Positions 8,199 to 17,298 of a DNA stretch of 64,000 bases are shown here, piece by piece. The position numbers and the translations under genes are program-made. Position 1 is the first letter of the stretch, and each line of letters begins with the position of its first letter. This DNA comes from JBMOUD01 sp049319665 (lineage in GTDB: Bacteria > Pseudomonadota > Gammaproteobacteria > Enterobacterales > Enterobacteriaceae), in the NCBI RefSeq assembly GCF_049319665.1, contig NZ_JBMOUD010000015.1, positions 62,001 through 126,000 of the forward strand. The letters run 5' to 3'. The notes below the pieces were generated by a model. That model searched no databases, was not told the DNA's origin, and worked only from the letters and a program-made list of their open reading frames with translations.

Positions 8199-8795
8199 TC
8201 ACGATTTTTTTTCGGTGTTCTTCAATGCTCGCGAATGTCCATGCGGAACCATGCTTTCCAGGACGCCATCCCGATCGATGAAATAGTGTTTTAATGCCGC
8301 CAAAATATGCACAAGCACTAACGCTCCCATGCTCCAGGCAATAGTGAGATGCACAGTTTTTGCTAAATGCGCATATTCAGGATGCGGCGCAACCAAAGGC
8401 GGCAGATGGAAAATCCACAGCATCATAATTGGTCTGCCGACAATAGAACTCCACATCCAACCAGAAAGCGGTAAGGCAATCAGTGCAAATGCATAAAGAA
8501 TAAAATGCCCCCAATGTGCAACACGTTGCAGCAATGGACTGATGCTGTTGGGTAGGGCTGGGGCGGGGTGACTTAACCGCCAAAAAACGCGGATAACAAC
8601 AAGGAATATAATCGTACTGGCTAGTGCTTTATGAGCATCAACGATATCAAAATTTGGATTAAGTAAATCACTCCAATTTACTGCCAGATAACCGAGAACC
8701 CAGGCAGTTAGCCAGATAATAGCCATTACCCAATGAAGCAGTTTAGCAACGGGAGTATAGCTCTCACGAGGAGCGGTTTTAGAGGATGGGCTCAC
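8199..8795 (-). CDS. Cytochrome b561 family membrane protein
   Basis: A 198-residue integral membrane protein of the bacterial cytochrome b561 / YodB-like family, with four hydrophobic segments and histidines placed to bind two b-type hemes (for example LLHWVMA near the N-terminus, DAHKALA, and the later HLTIAWSMGALVLVHILAALKHY segment). Family members pass electrons between quinol and partner proteins, and some act as superoxide:quinone oxidoreductases; which applies here cannot be seen. It is a single gene, convergent with the antiporter gene and sharing its terminator. Length is normal (176-200 residues). The charged C-terminal tail is cytoplasmic by the usual charge rule. Confidence 0.85.
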   Translation of the reverse strand: MSPSSKTAPRESYTPVAKLLHWVMAIIWLTAWVLGYLAVNWSDLLNPNFDIVDAHKALASTIIFLVVIRVFWRLSHPAPALPNSISPLLQRVAHWGHFILYAFALIALPLSGWMWSSIVGRPIMMLWIFHLPPLVAPHPEYAHLAKTVHLTIAWSMGALVLVHILAALKHYFIDRDGVLESMVPHGHSRALKNTEKKS

Positions 8796-8973
8796 AATGA
8801 ATCACCTAATAAAATGATAAATGATTCAAACGTTATAGCATGACTATATAAAAGAGTAGATAAGCAACCTGCATGAAAAATGGAAAATAAAGTGCAAGAT
8901 ATGTAAATTTTTTTACAGGTTATCTTTAATTTTTGAACACTAATTTATCAATAGCGATAATAGTTGATAATAC

Positions 8974-8998
8974 GTCTTATTTATAATTTAAATAAGAC
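8974..8998 (-). terminator. AT-rich hairpin downstream of ada
   Basis: A 9-bp inverted repeat (GTCTTATTT / AAATAAGAC) with a 7-nt spacer, just past the ada stop codon. It is low in GC, so it is a weak terminator candidate. Confidence 0.4.
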
Positions 8999-9009
8999 AT
9001 AAATCTAAG

Positions 9010-10080
9010 CTATTTCTTATTTTTGACTTTATTTTCACTATGCCGTTGCTCATGTTCTATTAACCACTGTTTTCTTGCCAAGCCACCGCCGTATCCGACT
9101 AATGCCCCGTTTTTACCAATCACGCGATGACAAGGAATAATAATGGCAATGCGATTAGCGCCGTTAGCAGAAGCAACGGCACGAACGGCATGAGGATTAC
9201 CGATGATTTCAGCCTGATGCTGATAACTTGCCGTGCTGCCGTAAGTAATACTTTGCAACGCAGACCAGACCGAGCGCTGAAATTCACTGCCTGGCGCATC
9301 CAGTTTAACGTCAAACTGTTGGCGCTGGCCGGCAAAATATTCACCAATTTCTCGTTCTGCTTGCCGAGTATGGTCATTCTCTCCGCTGATGATACGGGCT
9401 TTAAGACGACGTTGTAGATCCTCGAATTCGGTTTCTAACATTCTCCGGTCGACAAATTCTAGTAGGCAAACACCTCGATCGGTAGCGCAAACAAACATCG
9501 GGCCGATTGGTGTCGTAAAGCGATGCAATTGAATAACGCGTGTTGCTTCTGATGGCGCATTACCCGTGAGTTTCTTACAGATATAACCAAAGCCACTCAG
9601 CGAATCATAGCCACTATCTAGTGCGACATCGGTGGTGCGCCTTCCGCCTTGAAGCTCTTGTAACGCGGTATTTATTCGTAACATGCGCTGAAAAGCTTGG
9701 AAGGTCATACCGTAATGTTTAATAAACCAGCGGCGGGTCGTTTCAGGGCTAATATTGTGCTGTTTTAGCTGCCAGTCGCTGATCCGTTCTTTAGGATTTT
9801 TACGTACTAACTCGATGGCTTGCATCACAGATTCAGGCGCCGCATGAGCATTTTCTGTCGGACGACATATCTTACAAGGTCGAAATCCTGCATCCAGCGC
9901 ATCTTTAAAATCTGAATAAAAATCGACATTTTCAAACTTTGGTTTACGCGCCCGGCAGGTGGCGATGCAAAACACGCCGGTGGTTTTTACCCCGACAAAG
10001 AAAATACCGACATACTCTGATTCGCGGGCTAACAACGCTTGATAATAACGGTCGATTTGTCTGGCATCTGTAATTTGCAT
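9010..10080 (-). CDS. ada: Ada: methyl-DNA repair methyltransferase and transcriptional activator
   Basis: A 356-residue protein (E. coli Ada has 354) that removes methyl groups from DNA phosphotriesters and O6-methylguanine and, once methylated, activates the adaptive response. Domain order: N-terminal zinc-binding Ada domain with the four cysteines in GVFCIATCRARKP and FRPCKICRP (the first is the methyl acceptor), an AraC-type helix-turn-helix (about 85-180, with TDVALDSGYDSLSGFGYICKK), and the C-terminal methyltransferase with the active-site PCHRVIG. All key residues are present. It appears monocistronic. The 128 bp between it and prpR, which is transcribed toward it, holds no gene that I recognise. 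Confidence 0.95.
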   Translation of the reverse strand: MQITDARQIDRYYQALLARESEYVGIFFVGVKTTGVFCIATCRARKPKFENVDFYSDFKDALDAGFRPCKICRPTENAHAAPESVMQAIELVRKNPKERISDWQLKQHNISPETTRRWFIKHYGMTFQAFQRMLRINTALQELQGGRRTTDVALDSGYDSLSGFGYICKKLTGNAPSEATRVIQLHRFTTPIGPMFVCATDRGVCLLEFVDRRMLETEFEDLQRRLKARIISGENDHTRQAEREIGEYFAGQRQQFDVKLDAPGSEFQRSVWSALQSITYGSTASYQHQAEIIGNPHAVRAVASANGANRIAIIIPCHRVIGKNGALVGYGGGLARKQWLIEHEQRHSENKVKNKK

Positions 10081-10208
10081 GCTGAAATATCCTCAGAGTT
10101 AAGCCGCCGGACGCTGATAACATCCTTGCTGTGATAGCGCCAGATTATCCGCCAGCAGGGAAGACTCACAACCGAAAACCGGACGACCATTTTTATTCTC
10201 TCTCTGAT

Positions 10209-11891
10209 TTATCCGCGTTCCTGGCGCAGCCTGCGCCATAGTGTGGTGCGGCTAATCCCTAAATAGTCAGCCGTTGCCTGATGATTACCGGCAAATTTCT
10301 CCAACGCTTGTTGTGCTGAAAGTACCGGGGGAGGCGGTGTCGAAAATGTTTCTGTGTTTTGAAATGAGTCGGATGCATTGAGTTCTGAGTGTGCTAACTC
10401 AGGTAACAGCCTTAGGATAAAAGTAGCATCCAAAGGCCGCTGCGGCTCGGCGCTGAGAAACAGCGCAACGCGCTCCATTAGGTTACGCAACTCACGAATA
10501 TTTCCCGGCCAGCGATAGTTGAGCAACAGCTCGCGGCAATGATCAAAAGCGTTAAGCATATTCTCTGGTGGTGGGGCATTCAGCGCGGTCAATGACTGGC
10601 GTAAATACCACTGTGCTAACGTCAGCACATCTTGCTGGCGTTCCCGTAGTGCGGGCAACTGTAAACGCAATACGCTCAGGCGATAGAAAAGATCGGCACG
10701 AAAGCGTCCTTGTTGCTGCCAGCTATCAAGATCACAATGGGTAGCACTGATGATCCGCACATTGACGTTAATAGGGCGATGGCCGCCGACTCGCACCACG
10801 CTGCGTTCCTCCAATACCCGTAATAAGCGAGTTTGCATCGACAATGGCATCTCGCCTATCTCATCGAGAAATAGCGTCCCGCCGTTTGCCGCTTCAAATA
10901 ATCCCGCTCGTCCACCGCGGCGAGAACCGGTAAATGCGCCATCCTCATAACCAAATAATTCAGCTTCGAGTAGTGACTCGGTGATTGCGCCACAATTTAG
11001 CGCGACAAAAGGTGCACTTTTCTTATCATGGCGATTGGGCTGCCTGGCCACATATTCACGATGCAGCGCTTGTGCCACCAGTTCTTTACCGGTGCCAGTT
11101 TCGCCTTGGATCAATACGGCGGCGGGGGAACGGGCATAAAGCAAAATAGATTGGCGAACTTGTTCCATCGCCGGAGATTCACCCTGTAAATCACTGATAT
11201 TATGGCGTGGACGTAATGCGTTAGGTGAAGCATAGGTGTGGTTCTGATTGACACCGGCACGGGTTAAACGAGACAAATCTATCGCGTCATTAAATGCCTG
11301 ACGTACCGAATTGGCAGAATAGACAAAAATGCCAGTCAGCCCGGCTTCCATCGTTAAATCAGTGACCATTCCCTGCCCAATAATCACCTCAGTCCCTTTG
11401 GCTTTCAGCTCATTTATCTGTGCACGGGCGTCTTCTTCCGTGGCGTAGCTGCGTTGTTCAATCGGTAAATCAAACGCCTGCTGAAACTCGGCCAACTGGG
11501 GCAGGGTTTGCTGATAAGTAATGATGCCGATTTTCTCACTAATTTTTCGCGCTTTAGCCAACGCTTGCATCACATCAAAACCGCTGGCTCTGGCGGTAAT
11601 CACCGGTACCGAAACACGGCTTTTTAGGTAAGCGCCGTTTGAGCCGGAAGAAATAATCACATCACAGCGTTCAGTTGCCAGTTTTTTTCTGATGAATTGC
11701 ACGGCTTTTTCAAAACCGTGCGGGATCGGCGTGATAGTCGCGCGGTCATCGAACTCCAGACTGATATCGCGGAAAAGATCTGCCAATCGCGAAATAGATA
11801 CTGTCCAGATCACCGGTTTATCTCCGGCTTCGCTGCTAAATAGTGAAGAGTTCGCCATCTTGTTCCTCGTTGAACGCTGTTCTGATTTCAT
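10209..11891 (-). CDS. prpR: PrpR, sigma-54-dependent activator of propionate catabolism
   Basis: A 560-residue bacterial enhancer-binding protein that senses 2-methylcitrate and activates prpBCD. The N-terminal PrpR sensor domain (about 25-200) is followed by a sigma-54 AAA+ domain with Walker A GETGTGKE, the sigma-54-contacting GAFTGS loop, LFLDEIGEMP (Walker B) and the R-finger region, then a Fis-type helix-turn-helix at the C-terminus (TADYLGISRTTLWRRLRQ). All functional motifs are present and the length is close to the E. coli protein (528). It is divergent from prpB across 268 bp that contain candidate PrpR-binding inverted repeats and a sigma-54 promoter. The true start may be the second Met (MANSSLFS), at residue 12. 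Confidence 0.95.
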   Translation of the reverse strand: MKSEQRSTRNKMANSSLFSSEAGDKPVIWTVSISRLADLFRDISLEFDDRATITPIPHGFEKAVQFIRKKLATERCDVIISSGSNGAYLKSRVSVPVITARASGFDVMQALAKARKISEKIGIITYQQTLPQLAEFQQAFDLPIEQRSYATEEDARAQINELKAKGTEVIIGQGMVTDLTMEAGLTGIFVYSANSVRQAFNDAIDLSRLTRAGVNQNHTYASPNALRPRHNISDLQGESPAMEQVRQSILLYARSPAAVLIQGETGTGKELVAQALHREYVARQPNRHDKKSAPFVALNCGAITESLLEAELFGYEDGAFTGSRRGGRAGLFEAANGGTLFLDEIGEMPLSMQTRLLRVLEERSVVRVGGHRPINVNVRIISATHCDLDSWQQQGRFRADLFYRLSVLRLQLPALRERQQDVLTLAQWYLRQSLTALNAPPPENMLNAFDHCRELLLNYRWPGNIRELRNLMERVALFLSAEPQRPLDATFILRLLPELAHSELNASDSFQNTETFSTPPPPVLSAQQALEKFAGNHQATADYLGISRTTLWRRLRQERG

Positions 11892-11906
11892 ACTTGTTTC
11901 TTTATT

Positions 11907-11929
11907 GTTTCATTAAGAAAAAATGAAAC
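11907..11929. promoter_or_regulatory. Candidate PrpR upstream activating site
   Basis: An 8-bp inverted repeat, GTTTCATT / AATGAAAC, spaced by 7 bp, lies between prpR and prpB about 165 bp upstream of the sigma-54 promoter. Further TGTTTC and TGAAAC/TGGAAC half-sites flank it, as expected for an enhancer-binding protein that oligomerises. Confidence 0.6.
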
Positions 11930-12072
11930 GAAAAATGGAACATAACTTGAAACGTAGTAGATAACAATATCAGCAGCCCAATGTCTTTGTTTAATCTCAT
12001 TATTTTTATAACTGTTTGATAAATTGGTGTTATTTATTTTTGTTTGTGAATTGAGAGGTCGGTGCATAGCAG

Positions 12073-12090
12073 TTGGCACCCCCCTTGCTA
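12073..12090 (+). promoter_or_regulatory. Sigma-54 (-24/-12) promoter of prpBCD
   Basis: TTGGCACCCCCCTTGCTA carries the sigma-54 consensus TGGCAC-N5-TTGC exactly, with the invariant GG at 12075-12076 and GC at 12087-12088. Transcription would start near 12100, giving a leader of about 60 nt before prpB. It fits the divergent sigma-54 activator PrpR. Confidence 0.93.
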
Positions 12091-12159
12091 TGTTTAATAG
12101 AGGGCGTGAATAAAGAAAGCGAATAACGCATTCAACAGCAGATTAACAGGCAGGTAATT

Positions 12160-13044
12160 ATGACTTTATCTTCACCTGGTAGCGTATTTCGCGCTGCCCT
12201 GACTCAAGAATCGCCATTACAGATTGTAGGTACCATCAATGCTAATCATGCTTTGCTGGCTAAACAGGCGGGCTATCAGGCTATTTATCTGTCCGGCGGC
12301 GGGGTAGCGGCGGGGTCTCTTGGCTTGCCAGATTTAGGTATTTCTACGCTCGATGATGTATTGACTGATGTTCGCCGCATTACCGACGTGTGCGATTTAC
12401 CGTTATTGGTCGATGCTGATACAGGGTTTGGCTCCTCGGCTTTCAATATCGCTCGCACCGTAAAATCGCTAGGTAAAGCAGGGGCGGCAGCACTGCATAT
12501 CGAGGATCAGATAGGCGCTAAACGCTGTGGGCACCGCCCTAATAAAGAGATCGTCAGCACACAAGAGATGGTCGACCGCATCAAAGCGGCGGTCGATGCT
12601 CGCACCGATGAGAACTTTGTCATCATGGCGCGTACCGATGCGCTGGCGGCAGAAGGCCTTGAAGCCGCGCTGGCACGCGTTCACGCCTATGTTGAGGCCG
12701 GTGCCGATATGGTATTCCCGGAAGCGGTCACTGAGCTAAATATGTATTCGGTATTTGCGAAAACCTCTGGCGCACCTATTTTAGCTAACCTCACCGAATT
12801 TGGCGTCACGCCGCTGTTTACCTTAGATGAGCTAAGAACGGTGGGAGTCGCCATGGCGCTTTACCCGCTTTCAGCCTTCCGCGCGATGAATAAAGCGGCA
12901 GAAAATCTCTATCGTGGGTTACGTCAGGCGGGTACCCAAAAGCATCTGGTCGATACCATGCAAACTCGCGCAGAACTTTATCAATGTATTAACTACTACG
13001 AATACGAACAAAAGCTCGATCGGTTATTTGCTAAAAAAGTTTAA
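12160..13044 (+). CDS. prpB: 2-methylisocitrate lyase PrpB
   Basis: A 294-residue isocitrate-lyase-superfamily enzyme that cleaves 2-methylisocitrate to pyruvate and succinate, the last step of the methylcitrate cycle. The TIM-barrel signature includes LSGGGVAAGSLGLPDLG, LVDADTGFG (metal-binding Asp residues), the catalytic loop KRCGHRPNKEIV with the active-site Cys, and MARTDALAAEGLEAA. Length matches the E. coli and Salmonella enzymes (about 295). It is the first gene of prpBCD, reading from the sigma-54 promoter. The ATG is preceded by CAGG at suitable spacing. Confidence 0.96.
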   Translation: MTLSSPGSVFRAALTQESPLQIVGTINANHALLAKQAGYQAIYLSGGGVAAGSLGLPDLGISTLDDVLTDVRRITDVCDLPLLVDADTGFGSSAFNIARTVKSLGKAGAAALHIEDQIGAKRCGHRPNKEIVSTQEMVDRIKAAVDARTDENFVIMARTDALAAEGLEAALARVHAYVEAGADMVFPEAVTELNMYSVFAKTSGAPILANLTEFGVTPLFTLDELRTVGVAMALYPLSAFRAMNKAAENLYRGLRQAGTQKHLVDTMQTRAELYQCINYYEYEQKLDRLFAKKV

Positions 13045-13114
13045 CGGCTTGCCTTACAGAAAAGGCGTCATCCATCTCTGACTATTTATATCGTTACAGA
13101 ACGAGGGAATGATT

Positions 13115-14278
13115 ATGAGCAAAGAGAATATCGACTCACAACCTACCACCTTCACACCTAAAAAATCTGTTGCCCTGTCCGGCGTTGTTGCGGGGAATAC
13201 CGCTTTATGTACCGTGGGACGCAGCGGCAACGATCTGCATTATCTTGGTTACGATATTGTTGATTTAGCACAATATTGTAAATTTGAAGAAGTGGCGTAT
13301 CTGCTAATCTACGGCGCGTTGCCGACCAGTGCAGAATTAGCGGCCTATAAGCAAAAGTTACGCTCACGCCGCGGATTGCCCGCTTCAGTCAAAGCCGTAT
13401 TAGAAGCTTTACCCGCGGCCTCACACCCGATGGATGTCATGCGAACCGGCGTATCGGCGCTCGGTTGTACTCTGCCAGAAAAAGAAGATCACTCCGTTGC
13501 CGGTGCGCGCGATATTGCCGACAGCTTGCTAGCGTCGCTTGGGTCGATGCTGCTGTATTGGTATCACTTTAGCCATCACGGCAACCGTATTCAGGTAGAA
13601 ACCGACGATGAATCAATCGGTGGGCATTTCCTGCATCTGCTGCATGGTGAAAAGCCGGACGCGCAAGCGATCAGGGCGATGCACACCTCGCTAATCTTAT
13701 ACGCCGAGCATGAATTTAATGCTTCGACCTTTACCTCTCGGGTGATTGCCGGCACCGGCTCCGATATCTATTCGGCGATTACCGGCGCTATTGGCGCATT
13801 GCGCGGGAAAAAACACGGCGGAGCTAACGAAGTGGCGCTGGAGATCCAGCAACGTTACGCCACGCCGGATGAAGCGGAAAACGACATCAAACTGCGACTC
13901 GCCAATAAAGAGGTGGTGATTGGTTTCGGTCACCCGGTTTATACCATTGCCGACCCGCGCCATAGCTTGATCAAACAGGTTGCACGTGAATTATCTGAGC
14001 AGGCTGGCGATAGCAAAATATTTGATATTGCCGATCGACTGGAAACGGTGATGTGGGATGAGAAACAGATGTTCCCGAATCTCGACTGGTTCTCTGCGGT
14101 GGCTTATCACCGTTTGAGTGTTCCTACAGTGATGTTTACACCGCTGTTTGTGATGGCCCGCACCTGCGGTTGGGCGGCACACATCATTGAACAGCGTAAG
14201 GATAATAAAATTATCCGCCCGGCGGCCAATTATATCGGACCCGACGATTTGCCCTTTATTCCGTTGGATAAGCGTTAA
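13115..14278 (+). CDS. prpC: 2-methylcitrate synthase PrpC
   Basis: A citrate-synthase-family enzyme that condenses propionyl-CoA and oxaloacetate to 2-methylcitrate. Catalytic landmarks: LSGVVAGNTALCTVG at the N-terminus, the GALRGKKHGGANE segment and GFGHPVY (active-site His), and the late IIRPAANYIGP stretch. Of two in-frame ATGs (13109 and 13115) the second is preferred because GAGGG lies about 8 nt upstream, which gives 387 residues, the usual length for PrpC (389 in E. coli). It is 70 bp downstream of prpB in the same operon. Confidence 0.95.
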   Translation: MSKENIDSQPTTFTPKKSVALSGVVAGNTALCTVGRSGNDLHYLGYDIVDLAQYCKFEEVAYLLIYGALPTSAELAAYKQKLRSRRGLPASVKAVLEALPAASHPMDVMRTGVSALGCTLPEKEDHSVAGARDIADSLLASLGSMLLYWYHFSHHGNRIQVETDDESIGGHFLHLLHGEKPDAQAIRAMHTSLILYAEHEFNASTFTSRVIAGTGSDIYSAITGAIGALRGKKHGGANEVALEIQQRYATPDEAENDIKLRLANKEVVIGFGHPVYTIADPRHSLIKQVARELSEQAGDSKIFDIADRLETVMWDEKQMFPNLDWFSAVAYHRLSVPTVMFTPLFVMARTCGWAAHIIEQRKDNKIIRPAANYIGPDDLPFIPLDKR

Positions 14279-14353
14279 TTACATAAGCGCTCATTATTTA
14301 AAACGTTAACACTCATATTATGCCTCATTAAATTGAGGCATTAAGGAATCCCC

Positions 14354-15808
14354 ATGTCTTCATCACTCAATATTTCCACTCGTGCAGACTATGATGCCGT
14401 GCTGGTAGATATTGTCGATTATGTTATGCAGTACGATATTACTTCCAAGGTGGCGTTTGAAACCGCGCATTATTGCCTGCTGGATACGCTCGGTTGCGGG
14501 CTTGAAGCGCTGGAATACCCGGCGTGTAAAAAGTTAATGGGACCGATTGTACCGGGAACCGTTGTACCCCAAGGCGCGCGGGTGCCCGGTACGCAATTCC
14601 AGCTCGACCCAATACAGGCGGCATTTAATATCGGTGCGATGATCCGCTGGCTGGATTTTAATGATACCTGGTTAGCGGCAGAGTGGGGCCATCCCTCTGA
14701 TAACCTCGGCGGTATTCTGGCTACAGCCGACTGGCTATCGCGCACGGCGGTGGCGGCAGGCAAAACACCGTTAACTTTGCACCATGTATTGACTGCGATG
14801 ATCAAAGCCCATGAAATTCAAGGCTGTTTAGCGCTGGAAAACTCCTTTAATCAGGTTGGCCTGGACCATGTACTGTTAGTGAAAGTAGCCTCTACCGCCG
14901 TTGTTGCCGAGATGCTTGGGCTATCGCGTGACGAAATCTTAAGCGCGGTATCTAACGCCTGGATAGACGGACAATCGCTGCGTACCTATCGCCATGCGCC
15001 TAACGCCGGTTCACGTAAATCATGGGCGGCGGGCGATGCTACCTCGCGGGCGGTACGCCTGGCGTTGATAGCCAAAACGGGCGAGATGGGCTATCCCTCT
15101 GCGCTCACCGCTAAAACCTGGGGGTTCTATGATGTGCTGTTTAACGGCAAACCTTTTAAATTCCAGCGGCCTTATGGCAACTATGTGATGGAAAATGTGC
15201 TGTTCAAAATCTCTTTCCCGGCAGAGTTCCATGCGCAGACGGCGGTTGAAGCCGCGATGACAGTCCATCAACAATTGCAGCAGACGGGTAAACGCGCTGA
15301 GGATATTAAGCGTATTACTATTCGTACTCACCAAGCCTGCATCCGTATCATTGATAAACATGGTCCGCTGAATAACCCGGCCGACCGCGATCACTGTATT
15401 CAATATATGGTGGCGATCCCGCTGATATTTGGCCGCTTAACCGCCGGAGATTATGAAGATGGCATCGCCGCCGATCAGCGCATTGATGCGCTGCGGGAGA
15501 AAATTACCTGTGTTGAAGACCCTATGTTGACTCAGGATTATCATGACCCGCAAAAACGGGCGATCGGCAATGGCATCAGCGTGGAATTTAACGACGGCAG
15601 CACATTTGAGGAAGTGCTGGTGGAATACCCGATTGGCCACGCTCGCCGTCGTCAGGACGGGATCCCATTGCTAGTGAAGAAATTCAAAACCAACCTGGCG
15701 CGCCAATTCCCAGAAAAACAGCAGCAGCGGATCCTCGATGCTTCATTGGATCTGGAGAAACTCGTGCAAATGCCGGTCAATGAATATCTGGATTTATATG
15801 TGATTTAA
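14354..15808 (+). CDS. prpD: 2-methylcitrate dehydratase PrpD
   Basis: A 484-residue MmgE/PrpD-family enzyme (E. coli PrpD has 483) that dehydrates 2-methylcitrate to 2-methyl-cis-aconitate. Typical segments are LDTLGCGLEAL, WLDFNDTWLAAEWGHPSDNLG, KAHEIQG and SFPAEFHAQTAVEAA. It is the third gene of the prpBCD operon, 75 bp after prpC. No prpE (propionyl-CoA synthetase) follows: a convergent gene begins after a hairpin terminator. Propionate activation therefore depends on a gene elsewhere, such as acs, or propionyl-CoA comes from another route. Confidence 0.96.
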   Translation: MSSSLNISTRADYDAVLVDIVDYVMQYDITSKVAFETAHYCLLDTLGCGLEALEYPACKKLMGPIVPGTVVPQGARVPGTQFQLDPIQAAFNIGAMIRWLDFNDTWLAAEWGHPSDNLGGILATADWLSRTAVAAGKTPLTLHHVLTAMIKAHEIQGCLALENSFNQVGLDHVLLVKVASTAVVAEMLGLSRDEILSAVSNAWIDGQSLRTYRHAPNAGSRKSWAAGDATSRAVRLALIAKTGEMGYPSALTAKTWGFYDVLFNGKPFKFQRPYGNYVMENVLFKISFPAEFHAQTAVEAAMTVHQQLQQTGKRAEDIKRITIRTHQACIRIIDKHGPLNNPADRDHCIQYMVAIPLIFGRLTAGDYEDGIAADQRIDALREKITCVEDPMLTQDYHDPQKRAIGNGISVEFNDGSTFEEVLVEYPIGHARRRQDGIPLLVKKFKTNLARQFPEKQQQRILDASLDLEKLVQMPVNEYLDLYVI

Positions 15809-15888
15809 AGGATCCCCGCCATACTTGACGTTGCTTTTGTGCTGGTTGGGCTTGCTTACTGCCTTGACCGAGATGAGCATGTAAAAAA

Positions 15889-15911
15889 CGCGCCCCGTAA
15901 AATAGGGCGCG
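15889..15911 (-). terminator. Terminator between prpD and the cytochrome c gene
   Basis: A 7-bp GC stem (CGCGCCC / GGGCGCG) with a 9-nt loop. On the minus strand it is followed by a run of six T residues, so it terminates the cytochrome c operon; on the plus strand the following sequence is not T-rich. Confidence 0.8.
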
Positions 15912-15930
15912 TGAGCGACTGACTATCGCT

Positions 15931-17289
15931 TTATTGTGACTTTTGCGAGGAATAGTGCTCGACACCATCCAAATCACCCGGTTTAGAGGTGACTGCCGGT
16001 GGTGGAAGTTGCGCTCTGATTTTTTTCACATCAGCGGCGCTCACTGCCGTTTGGCTATTCCCCCAGCCGCTGCGGATAAAGGTCGCCAAATCTGCAACTT
16101 GCTGGTCGTTAAGACGCCATCCGAAGTCTGGCATGGCCAACTGAGTCGGCGCTTTCGGTGTCGTTGGCAGACGCGAACCGTTGAGGATAATAGACACTAA
16201 TCCTGTCGGGTTGGCGGAGTTGGCTAACGCGGTACCCGCCAGCGGTGGGAACACATTTGGCGCGCCTTTGCCGCTAACAAAGTGGCAGGCGGCACAGTTA
16301 TCCAGATACACGCGCTGTCCGGCGGTCAGATTAGTGGCCTGGGTTAACTGATCCTCGGTTTTCTTACGCGCATCTTCAGAGAATGATTTGCTGTCACCGG
16401 CCGCATACTGCTGTGGCAAGGTCTTCAAATATTCTGCGATAGCTTTCACGTCAGCATCAGTCATATGACTGGTGCTGTGTTGGATAACCGCGGTCATCTC
16501 ACCGCCAACGGCAGCATGAACGTTACGACCCGTTTGTAGATAATCAACGATATCCTGCACGCTCCAGCCATCAATACCTTTGCTGCCATCGCCACCGGCG
16601 CGCAGACTCGGCACATTCCAACCGTTAAGCTCGGTGCCTGCCAGATATTGGTCGCTGCTGTCGTCGTAGGCTTTTTCCTGCATCGAGATAGCGCGAGGCG
16701 TGTGGCAACTGCCACAGTGTCCTGCTGCCTGCACCAGATAAGCCCCGCGATTGATTTCGTCACTGCGGCTGGCGGTCGGTTTAAACGCACCGTCGTCGGT
16801 GAATAATTTATCCCAGAACATGATGCCCCAGCGCTGGTTGAACGGGAAACTCAGGTCGGTCTGTTTGGCCTGTTCTGCTACCGGCTGCACACCATGCATG
16901 AAATAGACATACAGCGCGTGAATATCCTGATCCGTCATCTTGGCATAAGACGGGTAAGGCATTGCTGGATACAAGTAAGAGCCATCTTTGCGCACGCCTT
17001 TGCGTACCGCATCGGCAAACTCTTTCTCGGTGTAATCGCCGATGCCGAATTTAGGGTCGGGAGAAATATTGGTGGAATAGATAATCCCAAACGGGCTCTT
17101 AATGCCGAGGCCGCCGCTGTAAGGTTTGTTATTGCCCACGGTGTGGCAGGCCATACAGTCGCCGGTTCTGGCAATGTATTCCCCTTGTTTTATCAGGGCG
17201 CTGTCATCAGGCGTGGTATCAGCAAAAGCCATATGGCTTGCCGCACAAGACGCCAGTGCGAAAAAGAGTGGGGCGGTGATTTTCTTCAT
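15931..17289 (-). CDS. Triheme cytochrome c subunit of a gluconate-2-dehydrogenase-type complex
   Basis: A 452-residue exported cytochrome c with an N-terminal signal peptide ending near ASCAASHMAFA. Three c-type heme motifs are visible: CMACH (about residue 44), CGSCH (about 192) and CAACH (about 333). This is the cytochrome subunit pattern of membrane-bound alcohol, gluconate, 2-ketogluconate and sorbitol dehydrogenases, where it anchors the complex and passes electrons to ubiquinone. It is the last gene of a three-gene operon (small subunit, flavoprotein, cytochrome), starting 9 bp after the flavoprotein stop. The substrate is inferred from the gene set, not from active-site residues. Confidence 0.9.
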   Translation of the reverse strand: MKKITAPLFFALASCAASHMAFADTTPDDSALIKQGEYIARTGDCMACHTVGNNKPYSGGLGIKSPFGIIYSTNISPDPKFGIGDYTEKEFADAVRKGVRKDGSYLYPAMPYPSYAKMTDQDIHALYVYFMHGVQPVAEQAKQTDLSFPFNQRWGIMFWDKLFTDDGAFKPTASRSDEINRGAYLVQAAGHCGSCHTPRAISMQEKAYDDSSDQYLAGTELNGWNVPSLRAGGDGSKGIDGWSVQDIVDYLQTGRNVHAAVGGEMTAVIQHSTSHMTDADVKAIAEYLKTLPQQYAAGDSKSFSEDARKKTEDQLTQATNLTAGQRVYLDNCAACHFVSGKGAPNVFPPLAGTALANSANPTGLVSIILNGSRLPTTPKAPTQLAMPDFGWRLNDQQVADLATFIRSGWGNSQTAVSAADVKKIRAQLPPPAVTSKPGDLDGVEHYSSQKSQ

Positions 17290-17298
17290 GACGTCATC

